Source: Ignavibacteriaceae bacterium
Lineage (GTDB): Bacteria > Bacteroidota > Ignavibacteria > Ignavibacteriales > Ignavibacteriaceae
Assembly (NCBI GenBank): GCA_022865965.1
Contig: JALHTS010000226.1
Location: forward strand, 1-7,021
Reading direction: 5' to 3'
DNA length: 7,021 nucleotides
Shown here: positions 1 to 6,556 of the stretch, one piece after another
Numbering within the stretch: position 1 is the stretch's first letter
Layout of the letters: each line of letters begins with the position of its first letter
Made by a program: the position numbers and the translations under genes
The notes under the pieces: model-generated
Databases searched by the model: none
What the model was told of the DNA's origin: nothing
What the model saw: the letters and a program-made list of their open reading frames with translations, nothing else

Positions 1-1
1 C

Positions 2-652
2 ATCACCACCAATTTTTTCTGCCAGGATAAAAAAGGAATGCAAAACTCGGAATCAGATATTATTCAGTTACCAGCACCAAATTATAAGAGTAATACTTCT
101 ATTGAAGAGGCATTACAGAAAAGACGATCTGTCAGAGATTATAGTAATAAACCATTATCCTTATCTGAAGTCTCTCAAATTCTCTGGGCTGCACAGGGAA
201 TAACTGATGAAACAGATGGACTCAGAACCGCCCCTTCTGCAGGTGCTTTATATCCTCTGGAAGTGTATTTAGTTGCAGCAAATGTAGAAGAACTAATTGC
301 AGGTATCTATAAATATGATCCTCAAGATCATACCATAAAGAAAATTGCAGAAGGGGATAAGCGAGCAGAAATTTCAAATGCTGCTCTAAGACAGAATGCA
401 ATTGAGGAAGCATCGGCCTTGGTTATAATTACTGCGGTATACGAAAGAACTTCAGTTAAATACGGAAAGAGATCTGAGAGATATGTAAATATGGAAGTTG
501 GGCACGTTGGACAGAATATATTTCTTCAGGCAGTTTCATTAGGACTAAGCACTGTAATGATAGGCGCATTTGGAGATGAAGCACTTAAGCAAGTAATGAA
601 TCTGCCAGCAAATGAATTTCCATTAGCTATATATCCATTGGGGAAAATATAG
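2..652 (+). CDS. SagB-type nitroreductase-fold dehydrogenase, 5' partial
   Basis: This is an FMN-dependent oxidoreductase of the nitroreductase superfamily, closest in pattern to the SagB/ThcOx-type dehydrogenases. Numbering from the ATG at 38, the FMN phosphate motif KRRSVRDY is at residues 28-35, the SagB-like TAPSAGALYPLEVYLV block at 64-79, and the second flavin region with RYVNMEVGHVGQN and GLSTVMIGAF at about 148-178. The C-terminus (PLAIYPLGKI) sits where the family normally ends. The frame stays open upstream of the ATG to the window edge, adding ITTNFFCQDKKG, and the ATG has an AGGA directly abutting it with no proper spacing. I therefore infer that the real start lies outside the window. 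Exported or lipoprotein versions of this family exist, and the Cys in the upstream stretch could belong to such a leader, but this cannot be confirmed here. No YcaO or peptide precursor gene is visible, so the substrate is unknown. The family call is firm; the role is not. Confidence 0.85.
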   Translation: MTTNFFCQDKKGMQNSESDIIQLPAPNYKSNTSIEEALQKRRSVRDYSNKPLSLSEVSQILWAAQGITDETDGLRTAPSAGALYPLEVYLVAANVEELIAGIYKYDPQDHTIKKIAEGDKRAEISNAALRQNAIEEASALVIITAVYERTSVKYGKRSERYVNMEVGHVGQNIFLQAVSLGLSTVMIGAFGDEALKQVMNLPANEFPLAIYPLGKI

Positions 653-773
653 GCCAGTGCAACATTAAATCCTTCTGAAAAATTGAAAGCGAGTATGATG
701 AGGCTGTGTTTGTTAAAAGCTAAAAATAAAAATTTTTGTAGATGAAATAATCCTACTCTAACTTAAAAATATT

Positions 774-1124
774 CTATGAAGAAAAAGATTCTACTGCTTG
801 CTCTTCCGTAGAATAAATATTGAACACCCTGTATAACCCCATTGTATTCATTATTTCAAAAGCTTCCGAACTTGGTACGATCAATTTCAACTCACCGCCT
901 TTTTCGGTAATTCTTTTTAAAATCATAGCGAGCGCACCAAGAAATGTAGAATCAATAAAGTCGCATTTGCTGAGATCAACTATTATTTTATATTGTTTCA
1001 TTGCAATTGATTCATAAACCCGATCGCGGAAAACAGTGGCTTCTTTTATTGTTGCGCGACAGAAGTTCACTTGTTCTATTAAAACATCGCCTACAAATTT
1101 TCTGGAAAAATCTTCTTCAATCAT
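774..1124 (-). CDS. STAS-domain protein, anti-sigma factor antagonist type
   Basis: This 116-residue protein is a single STAS domain, the usual size for SpoIIAA/RsbV-like anti-anti-sigma factors. Such proteins bind an anti-sigma kinase and release its sigma factor, switched by phosphorylation of a conserved Ser. The core is visible: a beta strand YKIIVDLSKCDFIDS (residues 45-59), then TFLGALAMILKR (60-71) and the strand GELKLIVP (77-84). Ser59, after Asp58, is at the position of the phosphorylatable serine, followed by Thr60. The C-terminal part (IMNTMGLYRVFNIYSTEEQA) matches the usual end of the fold. The start is well supported by AAAGG six bases upstream. No anti-sigma kinase, SpoIIE-type phosphatase or sigma factor is present in the window, so its partner must be elsewhere. 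It is convergent with the nitroreductase gene and lies downstream of the transporter remnant. It could instead act in another STAS-based switch. Confidence 0.85.
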   Translation of the reverse strand: MIEEDFSRKFVGDVLIEQVNFCRATIKEATVFRDRVYESIAMKQYKIIVDLSKCDFIDSTFLGALAMILKRITEKGGELKLIVPSSEAFEIMNTMGLYRVFNIYSTEEQAVESFSS

Positions 1125-1130
1125 ATTGAA

Positions 1131-1135
1131 CCTTT
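1131..1135 (-). promoter_or_regulatory. Ribosome binding site of the STAS gene
   Basis: AAAGG on the minus strand, six bases before the ATG at 1124. It is one of the clearest Shine-Dalgarno matches in the window and fixes the start of the STAS protein. Confidence 0.6.
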
Positions 1136-1147
1136 AATGGTTGATGG

Positions 1148-1177
1148 CAATTTAGAATTTATCACCTTTTTTCTCAA
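1148..1177 (-). promoter_or_regulatory. Candidate Bacteroidota-type promoter for the STAS gene
   Basis: On the minus strand, TTG (complement of 1175-1177) is followed after 20 bases by TAAATTG (complement of 1148-1154). This resembles the Bacteroidota primary sigma pattern of a -33 TTG and a -7 TAnnTTTG about 19-21 bases apart, with one T missing. It would give a short leader of about 20 bases containing the Shine-Dalgarno. The assignment is by pattern only, and in an AT-rich spacer such matches arise by chance. Confidence 0.3.
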
Positions 1178-1203
1178 GTAAATATAAAAAATATTTGTTT
1201 AAC

Positions 1204-1455
1204 TTATCTATTGACAGCTTCAATCTTATCAATTGGACAAATTATTTTTTTTGTAATTAAGAGCACAATAAAAGTAATAAACGGATAAATAATAAAAATC
1301 ATTTCAAATCCAATAAATCCAATCAGCTTTCCACTTAGCAGAGGCATTAATTCAAGGCTGAGGTTTAGTGTTCCAAAAATACCGTAATATAGTGCTCGGT
1401 CATTCTCGTTTGAAATTTCTAAAAGAGCACCTTCCATTTTTATGATGATATCCAA
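1204..1455 (-). pseudogene. Remnant of the C-terminal end of a major-facilitator transporter
   Basis: The 83-residue reading looks like the last two membrane helices of an MFS permease. It has a loop with EISNENDRALYYGIFGTLN (a typical 'E-x-R-a-l-y-x-G-i-x-g-t' entry to helix 11), a hydrophobic helix ending in a Gly-Phe-x-Gly-Phe-Glu turn, then a last helix rich in Ile/Phe/Val and a basic tail (ITKKIICPIDK). The first codon taken here is TTG; the frame is open back to two stop codons at about 1510, but the residues there are not membrane-like. No other MFS helix is encoded upstream in any minus-strand frame that I could read, and pdxB begins 190 bases away on the other strand. A full MFS protein has about 400 residues, so this is most likely a decayed 3' end. 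A small two-helix membrane protein is possible but less likely. Confidence 0.5.
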
Positions 1456-1531
1456 GCCATATTCTTTCTCATCAAAATTTGGAATGGAATAATAAGAGAA
1501 GAATATCCTTCATCAATTATTATACAAAATA

Positions 1532-1565
1532 ATTAGAGTCTCCTAATCGATGTTAAACTTTAACA
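1532..1565. repeat. Two adjacent short inverted repeats upstream of pdxB
   Basis: Positions 1532-1547 hold ATTAG and CTAAT separated by six bases. Positions 1551-1565 hold TGTTAA-ACT-TTAACA, a perfect 6-3-6 inverted repeat. They lie 84-117 bases before the pdxB start codon, where an operator could be. The spacer is very AT-rich, so chance is a serious alternative. I see no confident promoter here; the best match is TTC-(20)-TATTTTTA at about 1598-1628. Confidence 0.25.
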
Positions 1566-1648
1566 TTCAAAGAGAAATAATAATTAATAAAAGCAGTTCA
1601 TAATGAATCTAAATCATAATATTTTTATCTATGAAATACTGAAGAATA

Positions 1649-2797
1649 ATGTTTACTATGAAAAATAAAATTAAAATATTAATTGATAACAAAATTCCTT
1701 TTCTAAAAGGAGTCCTGGATAATATTGTAGATATTAAATATCTGTCTCCGGATGAAATCACTCCAGAAACCTTACAAGATTCAGATGCTTTGATAATAAG
1801 AACCCGAACTCAATGTAACGAATCACTTCTTAAAAATTCAAAAGTTAAATTTGTTGCAACTGCAACTATTGGTTACGATCACATTGATACAATTTATTGT
1901 GCTTCAAAAGGAATACAATGGATCAATGCTCCCGGATGTAATTCCTCGTCAGTTATGCAGTATGTTGCTTCGGCCCTGCTCACATTAAGGGCAAGTAAGA
2001 ATTTAGATTTAAGTAAACTAACCTTAGGAATTGTTGGTGTTGGAAATGTTGGAAGCAAGGTTGAAAAGTTAGGTAAATTATTAGGGATGAATGTTCTGTT
2101 AAATGATCCACCGAGGAAGAGAAAAGAGGGAAGTAGTAATTTTATTGACTTACAGGAACTCACAGATACAAGTGATATAATTACATTTCACGTCCCACTA
2201 AATTTATCGGGAATTGACCGGACACATCATTTGGCAGATAAAGAATATTTCTCCCTGATGCAAAACAAAATAATTATAAACACATCACGAGGCGAAATAA
2301 TTGATTCAGATGCAATGATTCAAGCCATAGATAGAAAGAATATTTCAGCAGCAGTTTTAGATGTCTGGGAAAATGAACCAGATATAGACCAAGAATTGCT
2401 AAACATTATTGATGTAGCTACTCCTCATATCGCAGGTTATTCAGTAGAAGGAAAAGCAAATGGGACAGCTGTTTGTATAAATGCCATATCTGAATTTTTT
2501 AATTTAGATTTTCAAAAAAACTGGTATCCTCAAGAAATTCCTTTGGCTCCTAATTCCTCAGTAATTGAAGTTGATTGTAATAATAAAACAACTCAAAAAA
2601 TATTATCTGAAATCATTTTACATACATATTCAATTTTGGATGATGATAAGAGATTAAGATCATCCGTTGAAACGTTTGAGAAACAAAGAAATGAATATCC
2701 AATTAGGAGAGAATTTCCGTTTTATGAGATTAAACTTATAAATGGTACCAAAGAGATTTCCGAATTGATAATGAAATTAGGGTTTCGGATAAAGTAA
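1649..2797 (+). CDS. pdxB: Erythronate-4-phosphate dehydrogenase
   Basis: This enzyme oxidises 4-phospho-D-erythronate to 2-oxo-3-hydroxy-4-phosphobutanoate, the second step of the DXP-dependent route to pyridoxal phosphate, in the cytoplasm. At 382 residues it matches the E. coli enzyme (about 378). Visible parts are an N-terminal half-domain with ATATIGYDHID (70-80) and NAPGCNSSSVMQYV (93-106), the NAD-binding motif GIVGVGNVGSKV (127-138), and NDPPR (152-156), which is diagnostic of PdxB within the D-2-hydroxyacid dehydrogenases. The catalytic triad is Arg214 (NTSRGE), Glu243 (WENEP) and His260 (TPHIAGYS). The segment after about residue 290 corresponds to the PdxB-specific C-terminal dimerisation domain. 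The start at 1649 has only a weak GAAGA upstream; Met4 at 1658 is an alternative. The CCG-domain gene follows after 45 bases on the same strand and may be co-transcribed. The other pyridoxine genes are not in the window. Confidence 0.93.
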   Translation: MFTMKNKIKILIDNKIPFLKGVLDNIVDIKYLSPDEITPETLQDSDALIIRTRTQCNESLLKNSKVKFVATATIGYDHIDTIYCASKGIQWINAPGCNSSSVMQYVASALLTLRASKNLDLSKLTLGIVGVGNVGSKVEKLGKLLGMNVLLNDPPRKRKEGSSNFIDLQELTDTSDIITFHVPLNLSGIDRTHHLADKEYFSLMQNKIIINTSRGEIIDSDAMIQAIDRKNISAAVLDVWENEPDIDQELLNIIDVATPHIAGYSVEGKANGTAVCINAISEFFNLDFQKNWYPQEIPLAPNSSVIEVDCNNKTTQKILSEIILHTYSILDDDKRLRSSVETFEKQRNEYPIRREFPFYEIKLINGTKEISELIMKLGFRIK

Positions 2798-2842
2798 CGA
2801 AAGAAAATATTTTAAGTTTACAAATATCTTTTAAGTTAAATA

Positions 2843-3592
2843 ATGACAGCTCACTTTGGCTGTTTGATGAATACAATGTTTGCCGATATTAATATTGATA
2901 CCATTGATGTTCTTAAAGAATGCGGCTGTAAAATTATGACTCCACAAGATCAGGTTTGCTGCGGATCGTTGATGGGACATAATGGTGATATGGAGTTTGC
3001 CCTGAAGCTAGCAAGAAAAAATATAGATGCATTTGATAAACACGATTATGAATTTCTAATATCTAACTCTGCGGGTTGCGGTGCATTTATGAAAGATTAT
3101 GCTCACTTGCTCGAAGATGATCCTAAATACGCAGAGAAAGCAAAACGATTTTCTTCTAAAATAAAAGACGTTATGGAATTCTTTGCAGAACAAGAACCAC
3201 TTCCGAATCTTGAACATAAACTTGATCTTGAACTTAATAAAGTAACTTATCACGATGCTTGCCATTTAGCCCACGCACAAAAAGTCGTAACTCAACCACG
3301 CGAAGTTATAAAATCTTTACCTGGAATTAACTACACAGAACTTGAAGAAGCAAGTTGGTGCTGCGGCAGTGCTGGAATTTATAATGTTGTTAGATATGAT
3401 GATGCTTTAGTTCAGTTAGAAAGAAAGATGAAGAATATTAAAAACACAAATGCAAAAATTGTGTTAACAGGTAATCCCGGTTGTATGGGACAAATAAAAT
3501 ACGGTACACAAAAGTTTAATGTTGATGTGGAAGTTCTTCATCCGGTTACTTTGATAAAACGACTGATGAAAGTGGGTAGGCAGTATAACTAA
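2843..3592 (+). CDS. GlcF-like protein with two CCG domains, lacking the ferredoxin part
   Basis: This 249-residue protein carries two cysteine-rich CCG domains, as found in GlcF, LutA, GlpC and HdrB, which bind iron-sulfur clusters or handle thiols during electron transfer. Domain 1 has Cys7, Cys39-Cys40-Gly and Cys79; domain 2 has Cys140 (YHDACHLAH), Cys173-Cys174-Gly (WCCGSAGIYN) and Cys214 (TGNPGCMGQI). The wording of these motifs, plus the KDYAHLLEDDPKYAEKA stretch at 84-100, fits the glycolate oxidase iron-sulfur subunit GlcF better than LutA. GlcF normally has about 400 residues with two 4Fe-4S ferredoxin motifs first; here the protein starts right at the first CCG domain. The frame upstream has several stops and only 45 bases separate it from pdxB, so the ferredoxin half is truly absent. 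There is no clear Shine-Dalgarno. It may be a working short form transcribed with pdxB, or the 3' remnant of glcF. No flavin subunit (GlcD/GlcE) is nearby. Confidence 0.8.
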   Translation: MTAHFGCLMNTMFADINIDTIDVLKECGCKIMTPQDQVCCGSLMGHNGDMEFALKLARKNIDAFDKHDYEFLISNSAGCGAFMKDYAHLLEDDPKYAEKAKRFSSKIKDVMEFFAEQEPLPNLEHKLDLELNKVTYHDACHLAHAQKVVTQPREVIKSLPGINYTELEEASWCCGSAGIYNVVRYDDALVQLERKMKNIKNTNAKIVLTGNPGCMGQIKYGTQKFNVDVEVLHPVTLIKRLMKVGRQYN

Positions 3593-3693
3593 GAAAAAGA
3601 TAGTATCTGTCTTAGGAATTTAACCAAGTAACAAAAATGCTCATCTATATATCTCACTTCAGAATTTTTTAACTGCAGCAAGTTTGTGGGATT

Positions 3694-6138
3694 CTAAAAT
3701 TTCTCTTTATCACTTGCATCCCTTCCATCGTCAATGTTTCTGTCTCTTCTTTCTTTGTAATCATTAATCCTGTATGATATTCCAATTGATATGCTGCGGC
3801 TTCGATATCGCGTAAATGAATAGTTCGAATAAAATTCAGTTCCGTAAGTCTGAGATGAAAAATTTTGAGAATTTAATAAATCCGAAATGGATAAATTCAC
3901 TTGTAATTTCTGATCCATAAATGCTTTACTAAAATATAATGAGAGGATGTGGCTTTCTCCAATAATACTTCTAGTGGATTCTATTTTAGGAAAATATCTA
4001 AATGATAGATTAGCATTAACATCAAACCAAAGGTTTAATCCTAAATTTGCAATTAACCTTTTACGATATTCGGAATAATTTAGATCTTCATTTAAATACT
4101 GCCCGGTCTGTTTGCGGTATGTATAACCAAATTGTACATAAAGCATACTTATAAAATCAGGAAGATGAACAGGCATCGTTGGTGTATTATAATATGGCAA
4201 TGTCAATTCAATACCGTAAGTTTTATTGGAACTGATATTAATCGGGCTGAATACAGTAATGCTGTCCTCAATAACAGAAGTAACATAATTAAATAACCCT
4301 GTAGAATAAACGTAGTAAACATTAATAAATTGCGATAAACTTAGTGTATATGCGCTTAGAAAGTAAGGTTGTAATTCCGGATTCCCCAAACTATAATTAT
4401 TTGGTCCATTATATTGCTTAAAAGGATTTACAAAATATAATTGCGGGTATCTTACACGCTTGAATGTATTAAATGTAATCTGAAACATATCATTGAACTT
4501 GTAAGCAATATTAAAGTTTGGAAAAAGATTAAAAAAGTACTTAGAAAAATTTTCATTTGACGTAATCTGTTCCCCTTCTGTGTGCAGGTTTTCTGCCCTA
4601 ACCCCTGTTTTGATATCTACTTTGCCAAATGTATTAGAATATGTAATATAAAAAGCATGAATATCTTCCTTGTACTTGAAAAGATTACTAAGATTCAAAC
4701 TGTCTTTCCAGCTATTCGTAATGTATGAATAATCTAAAGCATTGTAATCATTCTCTCTTTTCCTATAAGTAAAATTATAACCTGTTTCAAATTTTCCAAT
4801 TTCTGAGGGGTATACATATTCAATTTTTGAGATAAAAGTATTTGCTGTCTCATCTGTTTCACTATTATGTTTTTGAGGCGATCCATCACTATTGCTATAA
4901 ATTACATTTCTTTCTGAAATTGATGGGCTTTTTATATTAGTATACAACACATCAAATGTTAAATCGTTTCCTTCTTTATCAAATTTCTTTTTATAAAACG
5001 TATATAATGAAAGATTATCAAATTTATATGTTGAATTACTTTTATTGTTAAATGAATATAAGGGTAAACCCAAATTGTTAGTGACATAATTATCGCTTAC
5101 TTCATCAGCATCGTATTTAAACTTATTATAAGTTCCATAAAAAGTTAAAAGATTATTCTCGTCCAGATTATAATCGCACCCTAATTTGAAATAAGCATTG
5201 TAACCTTCAAAATTATCTTCACCATCGGTTATTTGATGATATAAACTGCTGCTGTTATAATTTATTTGTTCATTATTACTAAAGCTTTTGTAATTACCGA
5301 AACCGCTGGATAATGAAGTGAAAATATTTAGTTTATCCTTTTTATAATTAAAATTTATTCCTCCGTAATTTCTATTATTAGTGGAAGTATTTAAGCTTAT
5401 AGAACCGTTATAACTATCCAGTATGCTTTTTTTAGAAATTAAATTAAGAATGTAAGCACCACCTTCAGCACTTTCTTTTGCTGAAGGAGAAAGGATTACT
5501 TCAACTTGGTCAAACATTGAAGCCGGCATTTGTGCCAGCATATTATCGGGCATATCAAATGGATGTCCATCCATTTGTATTTTTACGTCTTGACCACGAA
5601 CAGTAATTTTATTTGTTGCAGGGTCTATTTGGACAGCACCGGAATTTGTTAGTGCTTCTGTTATAGAACCAATGCTTCCCGGGACTTGATTGATATTAAT
5701 AACCTGTTTATCAATACGAAATTCAATCATAGGTGTGATAGATTTTATTACAACTTCAGGCAGCATAATTACAGTTGATCTTAATCTTATCAGTCCCATA
5801 CTAGATGTAGTTGCTACTGAAACAGAATCAATTATTTTAGTTTGATACCCTACCCGGGTGAATTTTATCCGGACATTATTTTCATCAATATTCTCCGCCG
5901 TAAAATTACCATCTGCATCAGATGAAGTTCCTACGATAATCCTATTATCAATTCTTGACATAAAAAGAATATTCACATCAGCTAATCCCTTACCCGAAAG
6001 TGAATCAACAACGATACCTGTTAATTTTGAATTTCTTTGAAGGTCTTGCGCATTAATTACATTGCAGATAAAAAACAAGGATAGAATAAACAAAGATTGC
6101 CTAATTGGAAAAAATAAGTTGCGAATATATTTTTGCAT
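3694..6138 (-). CDS. TonB-dependent-receptor-like outer membrane beta-barrel protein
   Basis: This 814-residue protein reads as an outer-membrane receptor of the Bacteroidota type. Residues 1-30 form a signal peptide (basic start, hydrophobic core, cut probably after VINA). Residues 38-118 are a carboxypeptidase-regulatory-like beta domain (GIVVDSLSGKGLADV to FTRVGYQTKI). Residues 127-238 are the plug, with ITVRGQDVKIQMDGHP (178-193), a VEVILSPSAKESAEGGAYILNLISKK type end and no obvious TonB box. The remainder is a barrel of alternating strands rich in Tyr, Asn, Ser and Phe, like the OMP_b-brl_3 family. It ends in ISIGISYRI and a charged 23-residue tail. The frame is open to 6312, but I chose the ATG at 6138 because it begins the signal peptide and has AAAAGG ten bases before it. 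The extra 58 residues look non-coding. No SusD-like partner is adjacent, so the ligand is unknown. Confidence 0.88.
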   Translation of the reverse strand: MQKYIRNLFFPIRQSLFILSLFFICNVINAQDLQRNSKLTGIVVDSLSGKGLADVNILFMSRIDNRIIVGTSSDADGNFTAENIDENNVRIKFTRVGYQTKIIDSVSVATTSSMGLIRLRSTVIMLPEVVIKSITPMIEFRIDKQVININQVPGSIGSITEALTNSGAVQIDPATNKITVRGQDVKIQMDGHPFDMPDNMLAQMPASMFDQVEVILSPSAKESAEGGAYILNLISKKSILDSYNGSISLNTSTNNRNYGGINFNYKKDKLNIFTSLSSGFGNYKSFSNNEQINYNSSSLYHQITDGEDNFEGYNAYFKLGCDYNLDENNLLTFYGTYNKFKYDADEVSDNYVTNNLGLPLYSFNNKSNSTYKFDNLSLYTFYKKKFDKEGNDLTFDVLYTNIKSPSISERNVIYSNSDGSPQKHNSETDETANTFISKIEYVYPSEIGKFETGYNFTYRKRENDYNALDYSYITNSWKDSLNLSNLFKYKEDIHAFYITYSNTFGKVDIKTGVRAENLHTEGEQITSNENFSKYFFNLFPNFNIAYKFNDMFQITFNTFKRVRYPQLYFVNPFKQYNGPNNYSLGNPELQPYFLSAYTLSLSQFINVYYVYSTGLFNYVTSVIEDSITVFSPINISSNKTYGIELTLPYYNTPTMPVHLPDFISMLYVQFGYTYRKQTGQYLNEDLNYSEYRKRLIANLGLNLWFDVNANLSFRYFPKIESTRSIIGESHILSLYFSKAFMDQKLQVNLSISDLLNSQNFSSQTYGTEFYSNYSFTRYRSRSISIGISYRINDYKERRDRNIDDGRDASDKEKF

Positions 6139-6148
6139 GATTCTGGTG

Positions 6149-6154
6149 CCTTTT
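6149..6154 (-). promoter_or_regulatory. Ribosome binding site deciding the receptor start
   Basis: AAAAGG on the minus strand lies ten bases before the ATG at 6138. A stronger AGGAGAGAG (complement of 6158-6166) lies further upstream, but no ATG, GTG or TTG sits at proper distance from it, so 6138 remains the best start. Confidence 0.45.
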
Positions 6155-6447
6155 ATACTCTCTCCTAATAAGTGTGAAAAATGTTTTTTATTATTCAAGA
6201 TAATAATTTCTTCACATCTTAAATGTATCGCTGCGCCTAAATTGGGAAAAATAAGAGATGTAAATAAGAGAAAATTACTATAACAAGTTGTCCCAAAAGG
6301 TCCAGAGGTCAACAGTTTTAATTATTCTATTTTAAAATTGCAAATTATACTAAGTAATGTCAAGAAAAATAAACTGTATAATTAGCAAATAACAAAAAAC
6401 ATCAATCTGTGTATGCTACAGGTATGAGGTTTATTGATAATAAAAAG

Positions 6448-6522
6448 ATCGATGTACAATAAAAGATTTATGCGGGCATAAACCAAGTTAAATCCCGAGA
6501 AGGTGATCATAGAAACATCGAT
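6448..6522. repeat. Inverted repeat enclosing a hairpin
   Basis: ATCGATGT at 6448-6455 and ACATCGAT at 6515-6522 are exact reverse complements. Between them lies the hairpin TTTATG-CGGG-CATAAA (6467-6482), whose CGGG loop (6473-6476) is complementary to CCCG at 6494-6497. The pairing is symmetric, so a transcript of either strand could fold. The outer arms contain the self-palindrome ATCGAT, which raises the chance of coincidence. I do not recognise a known RNA family. Confidence 0.3.
6457..6482 (-). terminator. Candidate weak intrinsic terminator after lysA
   Basis: On the minus strand, TTTATGC-CC-GCATAAA (complement of 6467-6482) is a perfect 7-base inverted repeat, folding as a 6-base stem with a 4-base loop. 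It is followed by TCTTTTATTG. It begins about 75 bases after the lysA stop. The stem is AT-rich and the T run is interrupted, so termination would be weak; it may instead be part of the larger inverted structure. Confidence 0.3.
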
Positions 6523-6556
6523 TACTTAAGTTTACTTAGAAACTGTTTATAAAAAA

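Larger units (their letters stand above)
6139..6556. other. 418-base gap between lysA and the receptor gene
   Basis: This gap holds no convincing gene. The open frame running into it from the receptor (up to 6312) has no domain or codon signal, and short plus-strand frames are unsupported. It should contain the lysA 3' end, the receptor promoter and its leader. On the minus strand, TTGACA and TATAAT occur at 6347-6366, but only eight bases apart, which is too close for a standard promoter. The part nearest lysA (6448-6522) contains an inverted repeat enclosing a hairpin, listed separately. Confidence 0.5.

Noticed and set aside
2..652. Azole-forming peptide (SagB/TOMM) biosynthetic cluster
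   Set aside because: No YcaO, SagC or precursor peptide gene is visible; many SagB-type enzymes are stand-alone.
718..742. AT-rich hairpin-like stretch between the nitroreductase and STAS genes (AAAAATTTTT core)
   Set aside because: The stem has no GC pairs in its core, needs a bulge, and the palindrome leaves no loop; it is not a credible terminator.
3593..3693. Search for a bidirectional terminator between the convergent CCG and receptor genes
   Set aside because: Only very short repeats such as AGATA-G-TATCT were found, with no workable loop or T run.
6139..6312. N-terminal extension of the receptor reading frame by 58 residues
   Set aside because: It precedes a clear signal peptide starting at 6138, has no domain or suitable ribosome site, and would bury the signal sequence.
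6347..6366. TTGACA and TATAAT boxes upstream of the receptor
   Set aside because: They are only eight bases apart, so they cannot form a standard promoter together.
6423..6551. Plus-strand reading that looks slightly coding-like (IYAGINQVKSREGDHRNIDY)
   Set aside because: It is interrupted by a stop, lacks a ribosome site and matches no family I recognise.
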